Source: Epiperipatus broadwayi
Lineage: Eukaryota > Onychophora > Udeonychophora > Euonychophora > Peripatidae
Assembly: GCA_028023455.1 (NCBI GenBank)
Contig: JAQFVV010012506.1
Span: 1,914,714 to 1,978,713, forward strand
DNA: 64,000 nt
Direction: 5' to 3'
The notes under the pieces are model-generated. The model worked only from the letters and a program-made list of their open reading frames with translations. It was not told the origin of the DNA and did no database searches. A program made the position numbers and the translations under genes. Of the stretch, positions 31,742 through 45,786 are shown in pieces (position 1 is the stretch's first letter; each line of letters begins with the position of its first letter).

Positions 31742-34653
31742 TAAACAAAATAAATATGTAGATACTACAAAATTAATAATGCAAATAGGAAAAAAGAGAT
31801 AAATTTGAATATCTTATGTTTACATTAAAAAAAAAAAAGTTTTATAAAATTTGACAGTTATTATTGTGGGCATTTTTATGCTGCATGATTATATTTACGT
31901 ATTTATTTATTTTTTTTTATAAAAAGGATAAAACTTAATGTGAAATAAGAGAGTGCTTCCGATTTATAAAATTTAAATGCTAGATAAAAGACTTGATAGA
32001 GTGATAAACCGATGCAAAATGTCTAATTTCTCTAATCTCAATTGTTAAATAATAAATATACTAAAAGATTAAATATATCTAGATTTATTTGTGATTTATG
32101 ATTTGGTTAATATATTTATCACAAACTTTTTGTATTTCTCTTTTTTTCTTCTGGATTTAAAATAGCTATAATCATTTATGAATTACATCTCGACAATTAT
32201 TAATAGCAATTATAAGCATTTGAATTAAATTTATTATTATTCTTTATAAAGTATAGATTAGATAAATATTAACTTTAATTTTTGGAATATTTATATAATT
32301 TTTTTATTTCAAGATAAATTTTACTAGAAAATGCTGATGTTTATTTTATTACTCTGTATTATTTATGTTTTAACCTTTATTAATGCTTAAAGTCCAAATC
32401 CTCAGACCACAATGACAATTTTAGTCATGTTTGCTCTTTTCATTTTGGATTGTCATATTGTCTATTTGTAAAAATTATTAAACAAAATATTTTTTATTTG
32501 AATTCCATTTTGAAAATGGAAACAAATTTTAATTGAGACATTAGAAAAGAACAAAAATTGTCTTAAAATTCAAAATTTGAAAATTATTAAAATTTCATTA
32601 AAAAATTTAGTACTTATGAGTTAAACCAATATGGAAGCCTCATATTTTTGACAAATGTACAATTTCAAGAACCTATAATCTACCGAAAATGTGTTAGTTG
32701 TTAAATTAAAACAAAATTAATAATTGGTTGTTAAATTAAAAAAAGGGAATAAACTCTAAGAAATTTCACTAAGAAACTTTATTTTAATTTTTTTCCATTA
32801 TATTAGAATGTGGGAAGCAATGAGACACTCTTTTAACATTGTTATACTTTGGCTCAATTCCGCATGTTTCTTTGTCAGCAGTTTTTTTTTTTTTTGGTAA
32901 ATTGTCATAATAATAAAAATTCAGGACAGTCCTGTTAAAATGTAATGCTAATGATCATGATATAATTTGCATGTTTCCATAATGAATAAAATGTAAATAT
33001 TGTATTTATATTTTCTATCTTTCTGCTAATAAGTTAATCCAAAAAAAAATAAAGCTGTTAATATTATAATTAATTTTTCTACAATGATTTCTTGTTTTAA
33101 AATAACAGTAATAAAAAAATGTAAATATGAAATATGATGTTTCCTAGCAAGCATTTTTTGTAAACGGTTTTGGAGCCCCCAAAACTGTAAATTTATCAAA
33201 AATATGGACAGCCATTTTGGTTTACTTGAAAACTCACAAGTACCAAAATTTCTTCACAAACATCTACAAAATTTTTGTTAGCCAGTAAAAACAGAATCAG
33301 CGTTATTGTAACTACATGTTAATGACTTGTATTCTTAAAGTCAAACATTTCGAAATAAAATCTAATTGTAATCACATAGATTTTTTGTTTAAAATAAATA
33401 TTTTACAAATATGTTGCATAAATATGCTTAAATATGTAAATAAATTATTGAAAATTAGTATTTTTCTTTTAGAAATACTAAAACAATAAAGCATGCTCTG
33501 AAATGCTTGGGACCAAATAATCTATCAAACAGTGATGCTGTCAGTTTCTATGTATTATGATAGAACCAATCAGAGCATTAACAGATTGCTTTGAGATTCA
33601 AAACTATATGATATTTATATGAGGTTTATACAATACTGATATCTTCAGAGTTTTTTAACCAATAATTTTAGTTTTGATTTTTATGCAAAAAATGTATACT
33701 GTAAACTAAAGTTATAGATAATTGCAAAATAGTGAAGAAAAACCAATGTGATAATAGCGCCAAAATAAGCAAATTGTGGATATTTCAGCCCAAGAAAGTA
33801 ACAAAATTTATCAAAATTAAAATTTGGGATAATATAATTTATTGATTTTAAACTAACTTAAATCTTAACATTGACTTATACATTAAATATAATATAATTT
33901 GATGAATCTATGAAGAATAGATAATTAAATGAGAAAATTTTAGGGTCTTCATTCTTTTTATCATTACCATTATTTTTTCTTTCTAAAACAGTATTATACA
34001 TATTTAAATCTTCAAATTCACATACTATAAGAATCTGTTACAAGTCAGACTTTCTAGAAACATTTTTATAAACTTTCAAATAATGTCATTCTTTATTAAT
34101 GTAATTTAATAATTAGAAAAACAATAAATAAACTTTTACCTAGTCTACAGGACTTTACATGGATAGTTGATCATTAACTGATATTTCATAGAAGTGCAAC
34201 ACTATTTTAGTACTGATCATAGTAAAACCTCAATCTAATTAGATCATAGCTTCAGATAACAATTCACATTTGAATTTTAAAGATTTTAACAACTTTGCAA
34301 ACAATAATGGCTATTAAAATTAATAGAATTTATATCTGTGTTGTTATCTGAAACTGTAATTTGAGTAAATCTAGGCTTTACTAAGATCACTTTTGATGTA
34401 ACATGTCACCTTTATGAAATATCAATCATTGAGCTACTATTTGTATAAAATCTTGAAGACTAGATAAAAATGGATTCACCTTTTATATAAATTAATAGAT
34501 TATATTGATATGAGAGGGTATTATTTGAAGTTTATAAAAAAAATTCTACAAGTCTGGCTTGTAATAAATTATTGTGATAAGTATATTTGAGGATTATTAC
34601 TTCATAATATTATTTTAATATTCTCAGTGCAACATATTCATTAATTGTTGTTT
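31742..34653. other. intergenic between two hAT elements
   Basis: AT-rich, with a short palindrome near 33160-33190 (GGTTTTGG and CCAAAAC) and the second copy of the 19.1 kb dispersed repeat near 33600-33780. No gene recognised. Confidence 0.5.
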
Positions 34654-34661
34654 ATTTAAAG

Positions 34662-35826
<1,165 letters not shown>

Positions 35827-37099
35827 GTTTAAAGGATTGTGAAAATTAAAATAATATATTATCAAATATGTTATCATTATATTAAATTTAAATGTTTAAT
35901 ATTTCACTACTTCCTATTCAAGAAATACTGAAAATTAAAAATGCATTAAATACTTTCTAGGATCGTCTGACTTTATAGTGTAAATTTGATACTCAAGAAA
36001 ATCTAGTCTTTCTTTATCTGTACACAAAAACATTTCATAATATATATATATATTAAAATTCTAGTTTAATATGCTAGAGGTTAAACAATTTATTTTTAGA
36101 ATTCTGAGACTATATAATCATATATGTAACAAATATATTTGATATAAATTAAAGATATATTTTATAGCTCACTTGATTTGTTGGAATAATCCTATTTTTT
36201 ATATTAAAAAAACTGAAATTTTAATTCTAACTTCAAATAAAATATTCAAAAACATATTTTATTCGTTTTTAGTTTTTGCATACATTTAAGCATTTATTAT
36301 TTTTTTTTTAATAAAATATTTTTTTTTTTCATTTTGTAGAAAATGTATTTTTTAAATCTATTTTAAGTTTTTTTTTTAAATAACAGTTTTAAAAGCTTTT
36401 TAATAATTTTACTTAAAGTTTTACTATTAAGCTTTAAATTGGTTAAAAATTGCTATTAATAAAAATAGAGTATTTCATTAAAAATTATAATAAAAGAGAA
36501 AAATCTATAAATAAATAATCAATAATGCTAATGAATTTGTAAATTAAATACTTATTTATATTTTTATTAATAATATAATTCAAAATACTTTCTGCATAAA
36601 TATAAAATTGGCTGTGTATAGATAATATGGATAGTATTAATTGACATTCTTTAATAAATAAAAAAACTTATAATTTGGTATGAGGATAGAAGTTTTGGAT
36701 ACAAAGGAAATGAGATAAATGATTGGATTGTAGCTATTGTTTGTATGGATATAGAGAAAGAGGTTCCAATATTTATTTTTGGAAGAGAATGAAATTAATA
36801 GAGACTTTTTTTTGGTTTATATTTTTATTATAAAACTGAATATTATGGATAGGAAAACAAAAGTAAATGTGTGGTGCTAGGAGAAGGATTTACTAATAAA
36901 AAGTAAAATTCTATAGGGTGAACACATGCATCTAACTACAGCCAGATTTATGCTCTTCATATAGGATGCCATGAATGATGTGATAAACATTTAATCCATG
37001 ATTGAATCTATTTCACATAAGATACTTTAATATTAAATATTTAATATAAATACAATTTAGACCAGTTCATCCAATCTTCACCTCTCTTGATTATTCTGT

Positions 37100-37150
37100 T
37101 ATGCTCAGTATTCGAACTCAGGGTGAATTTTGCAGTTAACTCTCTTTAGG
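37100..37150 (-). repeat. possible tRNA-like B box
   Basis: Minus strand: CCTGAGTTCGAATACTGAGC. A similar B-box-like TGTGTTCGAATACCGAAC is on the minus strand at about 38680-38698. No convincing A box in either. Confidence 0.3.
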
Positions 37151-37246
37151 GTCCATCAATATTATGTAGCAATAATAATACTTAAAATAATTTTGATAGA
37201 TTCTCAAAATTACTTTCATCCAAGTTATCATGATGTTAAGTCAGGA

Positions 37247-37248
<2 letters not shown>

Positions 37249-37312
<64 letters not shown>
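37249..37312. repeat. (AT)n microsatellite, about 64 bp
   Basis: Uninterrupted AT repeat, the longest pure dinucleotide tract in the window. Confidence 0.97.
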
Positions 37313-37314
<2 letters not shown>

Positions 37315-40300
37315 ATATGTGTATTCAATCATTTTATTATGAAAATAAAATAAATAATTTAAAAAAATCAGAGTCTGTCTTAAAATAAAAATAAAAATTA
37401 ACAATATTTATTAACTGACAACAATTTAAATTTATCTTTATATAACAAAATTTATTATGAGTGTTTTACATACATTTCTACTATATTAGTATATAAAATT
37501 TAAAATAATACCTTCCCATATTCCCATAGTACATATGTATCATAACACAAACAATATTTAATAGGCTGTAAAACAATAAATAAAATTTTATAATTCAAAG
37601 GATTAAGATTAACACTAATTAAATTTAAATTAAACAGTATAAATAAAAAACTTTTGAAATATCCAATCCTTTTCAATAGATTCCCTTTCTATAAGACCTC
37701 CCATCTATGTATGGTCCCTATTGTTAAAAGAAAAGACCTTTCATCCAAGGATATTAGTCATTTATACAGAATAATAAATAAACAAATATTACTAAATTAA
37801 TTACATTGGTAATGAACAAAATTTTTGTCTAGTCATAAGTGAATGAATTTAATATGAAGAAAAATAAAATCTTACCTTCATATTAAGTTTATTTATTATC
37901 CTGGCCAAGTCACTTTGTAAGGAAGACCTAAATCTTATTAAATAAAAAATAATACTGAACCCAATGATCTTTCCATTTTTTTTCATCTAATGACTTTCCA
38001 AAATGGATTATTCCAACATTAGTAGTATTTTACAAGCAAAGGAAATAAAATTAAATATTTATGGATGTTGATACACAAAGATAATATGATGTGTTGAAAG
38101 TTTATAGTATTGTCCTATTCATTTCCATAACTTGAGTAATAATGTTCATTAAAAATAGTTTTTTTTTTACTTTCCGGTCATCAATCATTGGTGAGGCAAT
38201 CAGTATAATCTGTTGTTCCTAAACATTCCTCTCACATGATGTTGTCATCCCCTTCAATAAATTATTTCAATATAAATTGAAGTTGAATATTGAATTACAT
38301 AGATGAAATATATATACATTAGGCATTTCATTAGGAATGAGTAATTTACTGCTTTAGTTAGAACAATCTCATTTGATCCTATGACAAATTGTCTTTACTC
38401 ATAATGTATTTTCTATAACTTGAAGTCTTCTTAAAATAATTTTGTTTAGATTTATAAATATTTTTGATATTTATCTTTTTTAAAATTCAAGTTTAGAATA
38501 ATATCATTAAGAATCTCTCTAATTATTATATTAAAGATAATTTAGTTTTTGAAATTATTATTAATGATATTAAAGAGTAATTTATTTACTTTTTTCTTGA
38601 GTGATATTAGAGTTCTCTGCTTATGAATATTTTGTAAATAAAAAAAAATGTTCAAACTATTGATTCACCTTTTTAATATGTTCGGTATTCGAACACAGCA
38701 AAATAACTATGCGTAGTGAATAGTTCATTTGTAAATAACAGAATTAATTTGAAAATTAGTTGATTTAGATTTTATAGTACAATTGACTTCCGGTAATTAG
38801 CATGTTTTAAATTACTATTTCTTTCATGATTTTGTGTTTGATTATTGTTGAATGCATCATAATTATTAATTGTGTAATTAAGTTATAATTTTATTACCTT
38901 CACATTTACTTGCTGAGATATGACTTGACCTAAGGTTATTTCTATCTATGTTTTGCATCTTGATTAGTGATGTTAGTTAACTTAATATATATATATATAT
39001 ATATATGAATGATTGAAATATAAGTATACTTTTGTTATTAAAATTTTATAATATAATGTTTAAGTTATAAACACGTGTATATGAGTATTTTAATGTAAAG
39101 GGATAATGTATTTACTGTTTATAAACTTACAATTATATTTCTAAGTTTATGGTATGATATTGTACATAAACAGATGAGTTTAATAAGATTGTAAGTGACC
39201 CTTACAATATACAATTCAATTGCAATCAGTTGATCTCAAAATATATTACACAGTATTAGTGATTAAATCATCATTAACAAATTTCATACTTTCCAAATTG
39301 ATATGTCAATCTGATTAAAAAAACATTTAGAAATAAATTTTTGATTGAAAATTATTTCTAGCAAATACAATGTTGGTAATCCTTTAGATAAAAGAAGAAA
39401 AATGGTAAAATGGGAATCCTCTTTTGTCTTTAAAATATATTGCCATATGCTGTAGCTAGAGGACATTTTAGTTATATATAGACAGTTGCAATGAGTTAAG
39501 CTAAAATATTTAGCATTGTAAATTCCTATATATTATATATGCATGCAATGAATGTCATAAACTTCTATGCTTTAAACTCAATAACATGAAGCACTAGGAA
39601 GGAGAAAATATAATATTTATTAATTTTGGAAGAGTTCAAACATAGAATGTTTCTCCCATCCAAAAAATGATGCTTGTATTAGATAGATTATACTTTACTT
39701 ATGCCTCAAAGAATGCTTTGTTTACTAGGTAACTTTACCCAACTAAGAGAGGATTGATTTATAGATTGATAATATACTTGGAAATGTAATTATGATCACT
39801 AAAGAAATGATTTGCAATTCATTTACAATAAAGAAGGATTTTGTTTGTTCATTAATGTTATTTTAATTTTGTATAATGTTTGAAAAGGTAAAATATCAAT
39901 TTATTATTTAATTAAATTTTGGCATATCAACTCATATAGCTGTGAATTTGTTATTATACTAATAACATTATTTTTTGCACAAAGCTTGACATGCTTATCG
40001 CAGATGAATTTCATATATCAAATATTCAAAAAATGGTTTTCATACAATTTTCTCATCTATTATTACATTTGAGTATACCATGTAAATAAATATATAGGTA
40101 AAATATCTCATGAATTCCATAAAATATTTTACCAATATCAGACTGCAGATAATTCTTGTTCTCATTTTTAGCACCATCCAGTTTCCTCTATAAATTTGGT
40201 GCATCAATGTGTGGTTCAAGTATATTGAAGCATTAATTACTATTTATGTAATTTTTCATTTTTATTTTCAGGCATGTTCTTCTCATTACATTATATTATT

Positions 40301-41397
40301 TAATGATTTAATCAAAACAACAATTTCAACTTGATCATTTGTAATTTAAGGAAATATTTAGATTTAATCTGACCAAGCAGTATTCACTTATTCAATCACT
40401 TTCTATTCTCAGAGTTTCAAAAGTCTTCTCCAACAATAATATATCATTAAAAACTCATTTATTCTATTTAATTTTTATTTTGTCCTGTTATATGTTCTGG
40501 AAAATGGAGATTAACATCGTTGATATATTACTATATCTCTGAGGTTAAAATTATAACTTCACTATGAACAAGATTTGGTGAAGAAAATGTCAAACAAATC
40601 TTATTAATTTTTTTGGAAAGACTTTATATTGTTTCTATATAATTTAAATCATTATTATTAATTTTTAGGATTTTATATTTATCATTTTTAAGCATAAAAA
40701 GAATTTGATGAAGCAAACTATCTTAACAATATGCAAATAGTATCATTATGTTAGATGAATTTAAAACTAATTTTTTTTTGAGCAAATACTATTCAATGTT
40801 AATAAATTGTTTAACAATATTTATGAGAAATTTTTAATGAATTAAAATAAATCATCTTCCCGACTACATAATGCAATAGTCATATCAAGATTGAATTTAA
40901 AATAAGAAACTATGTAGATTTTTAACTAGAAGAAACTTATGATTTAGGGAAAAATATAACATTCATAGATGTTTGAAAAGATTACTACATTGTAAAACAT
41001 ATTAACATAAACCATGAAGGGGAATTTCATATCTTTATTTAATATGATTAATAGACAAGCTGCTAATGCTAAAATTCAGGATTCATGGGATAGGAGTTGA
41101 TGTTTGCTTCCATTATGTTTTTTAAATTTAACAGCAGTTGAAAAGGGTTAAGGAATTAACCAAAAGTACTTTTGCAGATTCAAAGACTGTATATAATAAT
41201 TAATTGCCATTATATTTATTATTTTTAGTGTTACACACACACATATATATATATAACATTAAATGATGGAAAGTTTTTTATGTAATAGTCTAAATAAAAT
41301 TTCAATTATAATGTAACCAGACAACAATCAATTAAAATTGAAAATTAGAGCAGAAACCATTTGATCTAATAATAATAATAATAAAGTTTGTCTGACA

Positions 41398-43020
41398 TTA
41401 AACCAAATATACTTCAACTTTTGTATAAAGAGTAAACAGACATAGATACTTTATATATATATATATGATTGTTTTTTTTAACAGAATCTCTATATATGTA
41501 TGGTTTAAAATTATCTTTTTAGACTTATAAAATACCTGGATCTGATCTATTTTATGCTGTTCTATTTGAGTCTGATCCAAAAAATTTCTGTCAAACACAT
41601 AATGACAATCAAATAAAATTGTTTTATGAATATGCAACAAGTGTTTTTGTGTAATTACAATATATCTATTTCTTAAATGATAGGAATGCATTTAAGTTTA
41701 AATTCTTCATTATTTTTATTCTCTCTTTTTTCAAAGATCATTTGTTAATGACTTTTTCAATGATGATTTTTTCTACAATAATTTTCTTAAAATGGCATTG
41801 ATTTCATTTTCATTTTTGTTATTACATCTATAGACGGAAAACTCATTTAAATGTTTAAAAAATTCTTGGGAGAAAGTGGGATGGCTATCTCACAATGAAA
41901 TTTTATAATCCTAATATATTTATTATCTAAGTTTACATTTCCCCCTCTCCAGATTATTTTGTTTTTAGTTCCCTTTCTGAAATAAATAAAAAATAAAAAT
42001 TGTTTTTTATTGGTATAGATGTTTCTTTGGGTTTACATCATAAAAAAATCGATGAATTCAGAATAAGTTAGTCCATGCTAACTTCTCTCTTTTTGCTCAT
42101 AGTTTCATGGAGTTCCTTTTGAATATAAGTTTAGAATTTATTTTGCATTTTCACAATTTCTTAAATTTTGTTTATTATATTCGTTAGTAGTTTTCTAAAG
42201 ATTTTTTTCCTTTTATAAACAGATTGGTTAAGATGTTGAAGTTTTTATTTAGCTTTTCCAAGCCTCCTTACATATGATATCATTCAAATAAAAAATAAAA
42301 AGGTCATGTTTTAAAGTTCTGAATTCTTGGTACATTTTATCTCCAGTAATTTTTTTTCTAGCTTGTTTATATTTGGTTATCCCCATATGGTATTAATCCT
42401 CTATATGTTTTATTTAGTTTTGACACCATTTATTTCATCTTTTTAATAAGTACTTCATATCATTATAACCTTGTTGAATCATTGAAACACTTTTTTCTTT
42501 TTTGGTATTTATTTCAGTTTCCTTCTTGAAAGTTCTATTGTCTCATTTATATATTTCTCTTATTTTATAATTTTAAATCTACCTAATTTGGAAATTTTTG
42601 ATTTATGATGGTTTTTTTTTTTTTAATTTCACATTTAAACTTTTAAATTTTCCCTCCATATTCCACTGACTTCCTTCTACTTTTATTTCTAAATCATTCT
42701 TTTTTTTTCTTTTTTTTTCATAATCTCTGATCTCCTTTCCATCTTGTTTTCCATATTTTCAAACTTTTTCTGAATATTTTTTTAGTTTCTAAACTTTACT
42801 TCATATCCAATTACTTTGCTCCATACTTTTCAATTTTATTTGATTCTGCTCTATTTTTTTAAACATTTTTTTTCATATCAATGTTGCTTTGTTTCATAGT
42901 TTCCAATTTTATTCAATTCTGCTCCATGCATTCTTTTAAGTTCATTTTATTTTGTTCCATACTTTAAATCTATACTCCCCACTTTCTGTCACATGTATGT
43001 TGTTTTGTTTTTTTCAATCT
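41398..43020 (-). pseudogene. purine-rich region, possible decayed coiled-coil protein
   Basis: The plus strand is strongly C/T-rich. Read on the minus strand from about 43000, short frames give MEQNKMNLKECMEQN, KLETMKQSNIDMKK, IEQNQIKLKSMEQSN and MENKMERRSEIMKK, a repeating K/E/Q/M pattern like a coiled coil. Lower down come QKELHETMSKKREVSM (about 42115) and an open frame at 41691-41398 (FLDQTQIEQHKIDQIQ). Frames change many times. It could be a gag or LINE ORF1 remnant, a host pseudogene, or only a purine-biased stretch. No domain is recognised with certainty. Confidence 0.3.
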
Positions 43021-45583
43021 TTCAATAATTCATATATAAATTATAAGTTCTCTTGAAGTTTTCCATTTCACACTATGTTGTAAAATAGTAATAATTATAT
43101 TAATCAAAACTTTGTTTAATTGAATTATTCAAGAATAATATCTATCAGGAAGTACTCTTCATATCAAAAGTATTCATTATCATTATGTCATTAATAATAT
43201 GCATTGACTCCTCTATATCTTTCGATTAATAAGTTCACATTATTTGACTAGATTATACAGTTTTAACTTTTGTTCTTCATTCTTAATAGTTGTACCTTTT
43301 GTTGTTAGGTTTGCCATATGCTAAAGTTAGTGCTCATTATAAGACTAACATGATTTAATCATTCTATTCCATTATTAAATAATTTAATCAAGTTTTGTTA
43401 TAATCACAACTGATTTGACTAAGTTACTGTTTGAAAAACCTAATTAAGATGTAAATAAATGATGATACTTATTCATATTGAACACCACTTATTTAAGACT
43501 CAGATGATATAGAATTTTTCTTCACCTTCAGCTATACTGTGATAAAATCTCAAATATGTGACACAAATTTATTCACACACTATTAGTACAACACTAGATT
43601 ATGTAGTATTCTATAGAATCAATACTCCTCATAGAAATACTAAAAAAATGGCCCTAATCATAAGGCCAAAGTAAGCTCATACCTATATAGATAATCAAAT
43701 AACATAATATTAAACAAAATTTATAAGTTCTCTGGATTAATAAGCATTAACTAGAGAAACAACAGTAGGTTTTGTGACAAATATAACTAAAAAAAGAGAG
43801 AAAGACAGAATGTTCCCTTGGTTGGATGATCATAAGGATATAATTTAGAACACTCCAAGATTATTCTCATTTCTTTCTTTAATTAATAAAGGCAGGCATA
43901 CTTAATAAAAAGAATCTTTTAACATATATCTTAGCAGTCTGGTGTCATTATATTCTATTTGCAAACTATTTAATTTTAAAATACACAAATAATAATTATC
44001 ATATTACTTCTATCCAGTGCCAGATGAATAAAATTACATAAAGGATAGTGATTCAAAGCCTTCTCCTATTAACAATCTACCCTTGATACTTTCAATAAGT
44101 AAAATACTAATAATATCATGGCTGGGATATAATTTTAATATAATACTAAATATTTGGATTGTGAAAATTCAGAAAGCATTTTTATAATGCAGGAACATGA
44201 TAAAAAAGAATCCAGGTATAAATAAATATATTTGCAAAGACAAATTCTTTTAATGGGCAATTGATTTAATTGATTAAAAAATTATAAATAATATACAAGT
44301 AATTAAAGTAATCTCAAATCTGCAACTTTGAGAAATGGAGCTTACATAATAAGGATTATTCAAATTTTAAATAATAATTACAATCTAATAAAATTTATTC
44401 ATTTCTATGCACAAATAAATAAAGAAATAAACAAACTTGTAGATTGGCCACACACATATATACATTTTCAGTTCAAAGATATATTAATTCCTTTACTAGT
44501 AGAATCTCAAATTCACACATGTATATTTTGACATTCAACTTTTGCAATCAATATTCATTTTTTATAATTAAAAATATAACTAATAAAAATATCAGTAATA
44601 TTTTTTCCATGCATTTATGTTATTATTTCTTATTATAAAGTAAAAAAAAAAAATTAAATTTGGTTAATTAATTACTATTTGGTTAATATAAAAGCATGCA
44701 TTTACTCTTTGATACTTTTTTTTCTTTTAATTAAATTCCCTCCTTCTTCCCCCATCAATTTGATAGAGGTTATCTATTTATATGTCGTATATTTTGTGTA
44801 TTTATTTTGACTTTGTAGAAAGTTTTTACAAATCAGATAAAAGTTAATATATGAATAAAAGAAACCTAGACTTCTCAATTAAATAAATAATATGTCTAAA
44901 TGCGCTAAAATGCAAACAAGGGTAAAGCTAAATATAAATTATAGTATTAATTGGCTGAGTGCTTTCGAGAAGTTTTATCTTCTCATAATAACAGCAAATG
45001 GGTTGTATGAGCACAGTAGAATATGTATGCGACAAATATTTAAATACATGCAAAGTGTATTCGAGAATCCATTTTTTTAGAGAGGAAAATTAATTTAAAA
45101 TATTGATTCTCAGGTAAGTTAATAGAGAAGAGAACTTTATTGAAAAAAACAATTAATGTTCTGTCAATATCAGCTTGTGTAAAAGTAAAAGAGTAGTTTT
45201 ATCTTGTTGTTTTGAAATAACAATAAAAACACAACGGATAATTTTACAGATTTATATGATTTCTATTGTTGATAAATACAATTAAAATTTAAATTTTAAA
45301 AAAGTTTTATATATATAATGAACCATAAATGTTAATAGATAATGGTTATCTTATGTAAATTACATCAGCACAGCTCTTAGACTTGAGCAAATCAATGGAA
45401 TATTAGAAATCTGTTGCCAAGGCTAGATTTTATTCCGATATTAAATAAAACTATTTCATTTATTGCCAGCTAATACTCTATTGATTTATTCAAGTATGAG
45501 CACTGTAGTGATGTAATTTATATATATATAATAAATAATAAAACAAGTCATAAATTTCGTAACTTGCTTTTAAACTTAATTTA
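43021..45583. other. no feature seen
   Basis: AT-rich; chance frames at 44328-44638 and 44892-45080 show no motif. Confidence 0.55.
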
Positions 45584-45786
45584 ATGATCACTAGATGGGG
45601 CTTACCAGTAGCTCTAATCAAGCTTTATTTCTAGAGTCCCGGTACTCCACTGAGGTGAGCCATAAGCTCGAAACTAATTGGTCTGGAGATAGGGTCTTTC
45701 CAATAGAGATTTTGAATTCTTTCTCTTTCGGCACTTATAAAATAAAGATTGATTAGAGCTATTGGTAAGCTCCATCTAGTGATCAT
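45584..45786. mobile_element. 203-bp MITE with ~47-bp terminal inverted repeats
   Basis: Left end ATGATCACTAGATGGGGCTT and right end in reverse complement ATGATCACTAGATGGAGCTT. The inverted similarity continues through TAGCTCTAATCAA and CTTTATTT with about four mismatches. The target duplication is unclear. The unpaired middle (about 45632-45735) is GC-richer and contains a hammerhead-like motif. Confidence 0.85.
45645..45688 (+). ncRNA. hammerhead-like ribozyme inside a MITE
   Basis: Stem I CTCCA/TGGAG (5 of 5 pairs), core CTGAGG followed by T where A9 is expected, stem II GAGC/GCTC with loop CATAA (4 of 4), GAAA at 45670-45673, stem III AC/GT around TAATTG with a further T-G possible, and H17 = C at 45683. 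Every helix pairs and all core positions fit except A9 to U. That change would probably weaken or abolish cleavage in this copy. Confidence 0.6.

Larger units (their letters stand above)
35835..41397. other. intergenic, microsatellites only
   Basis: Contains the (AT)n tract at 37249-37312, a shorter one near 38983-39006, and two B-box-like TTCGAATAC words. Open frames are short and look like chance. Confidence 0.55.

Noticed and set aside
37249-37312. CRISPR-like or satellite array
   Set aside because: Plain dinucleotide repeat; no spaced direct repeats anywhere in the window.
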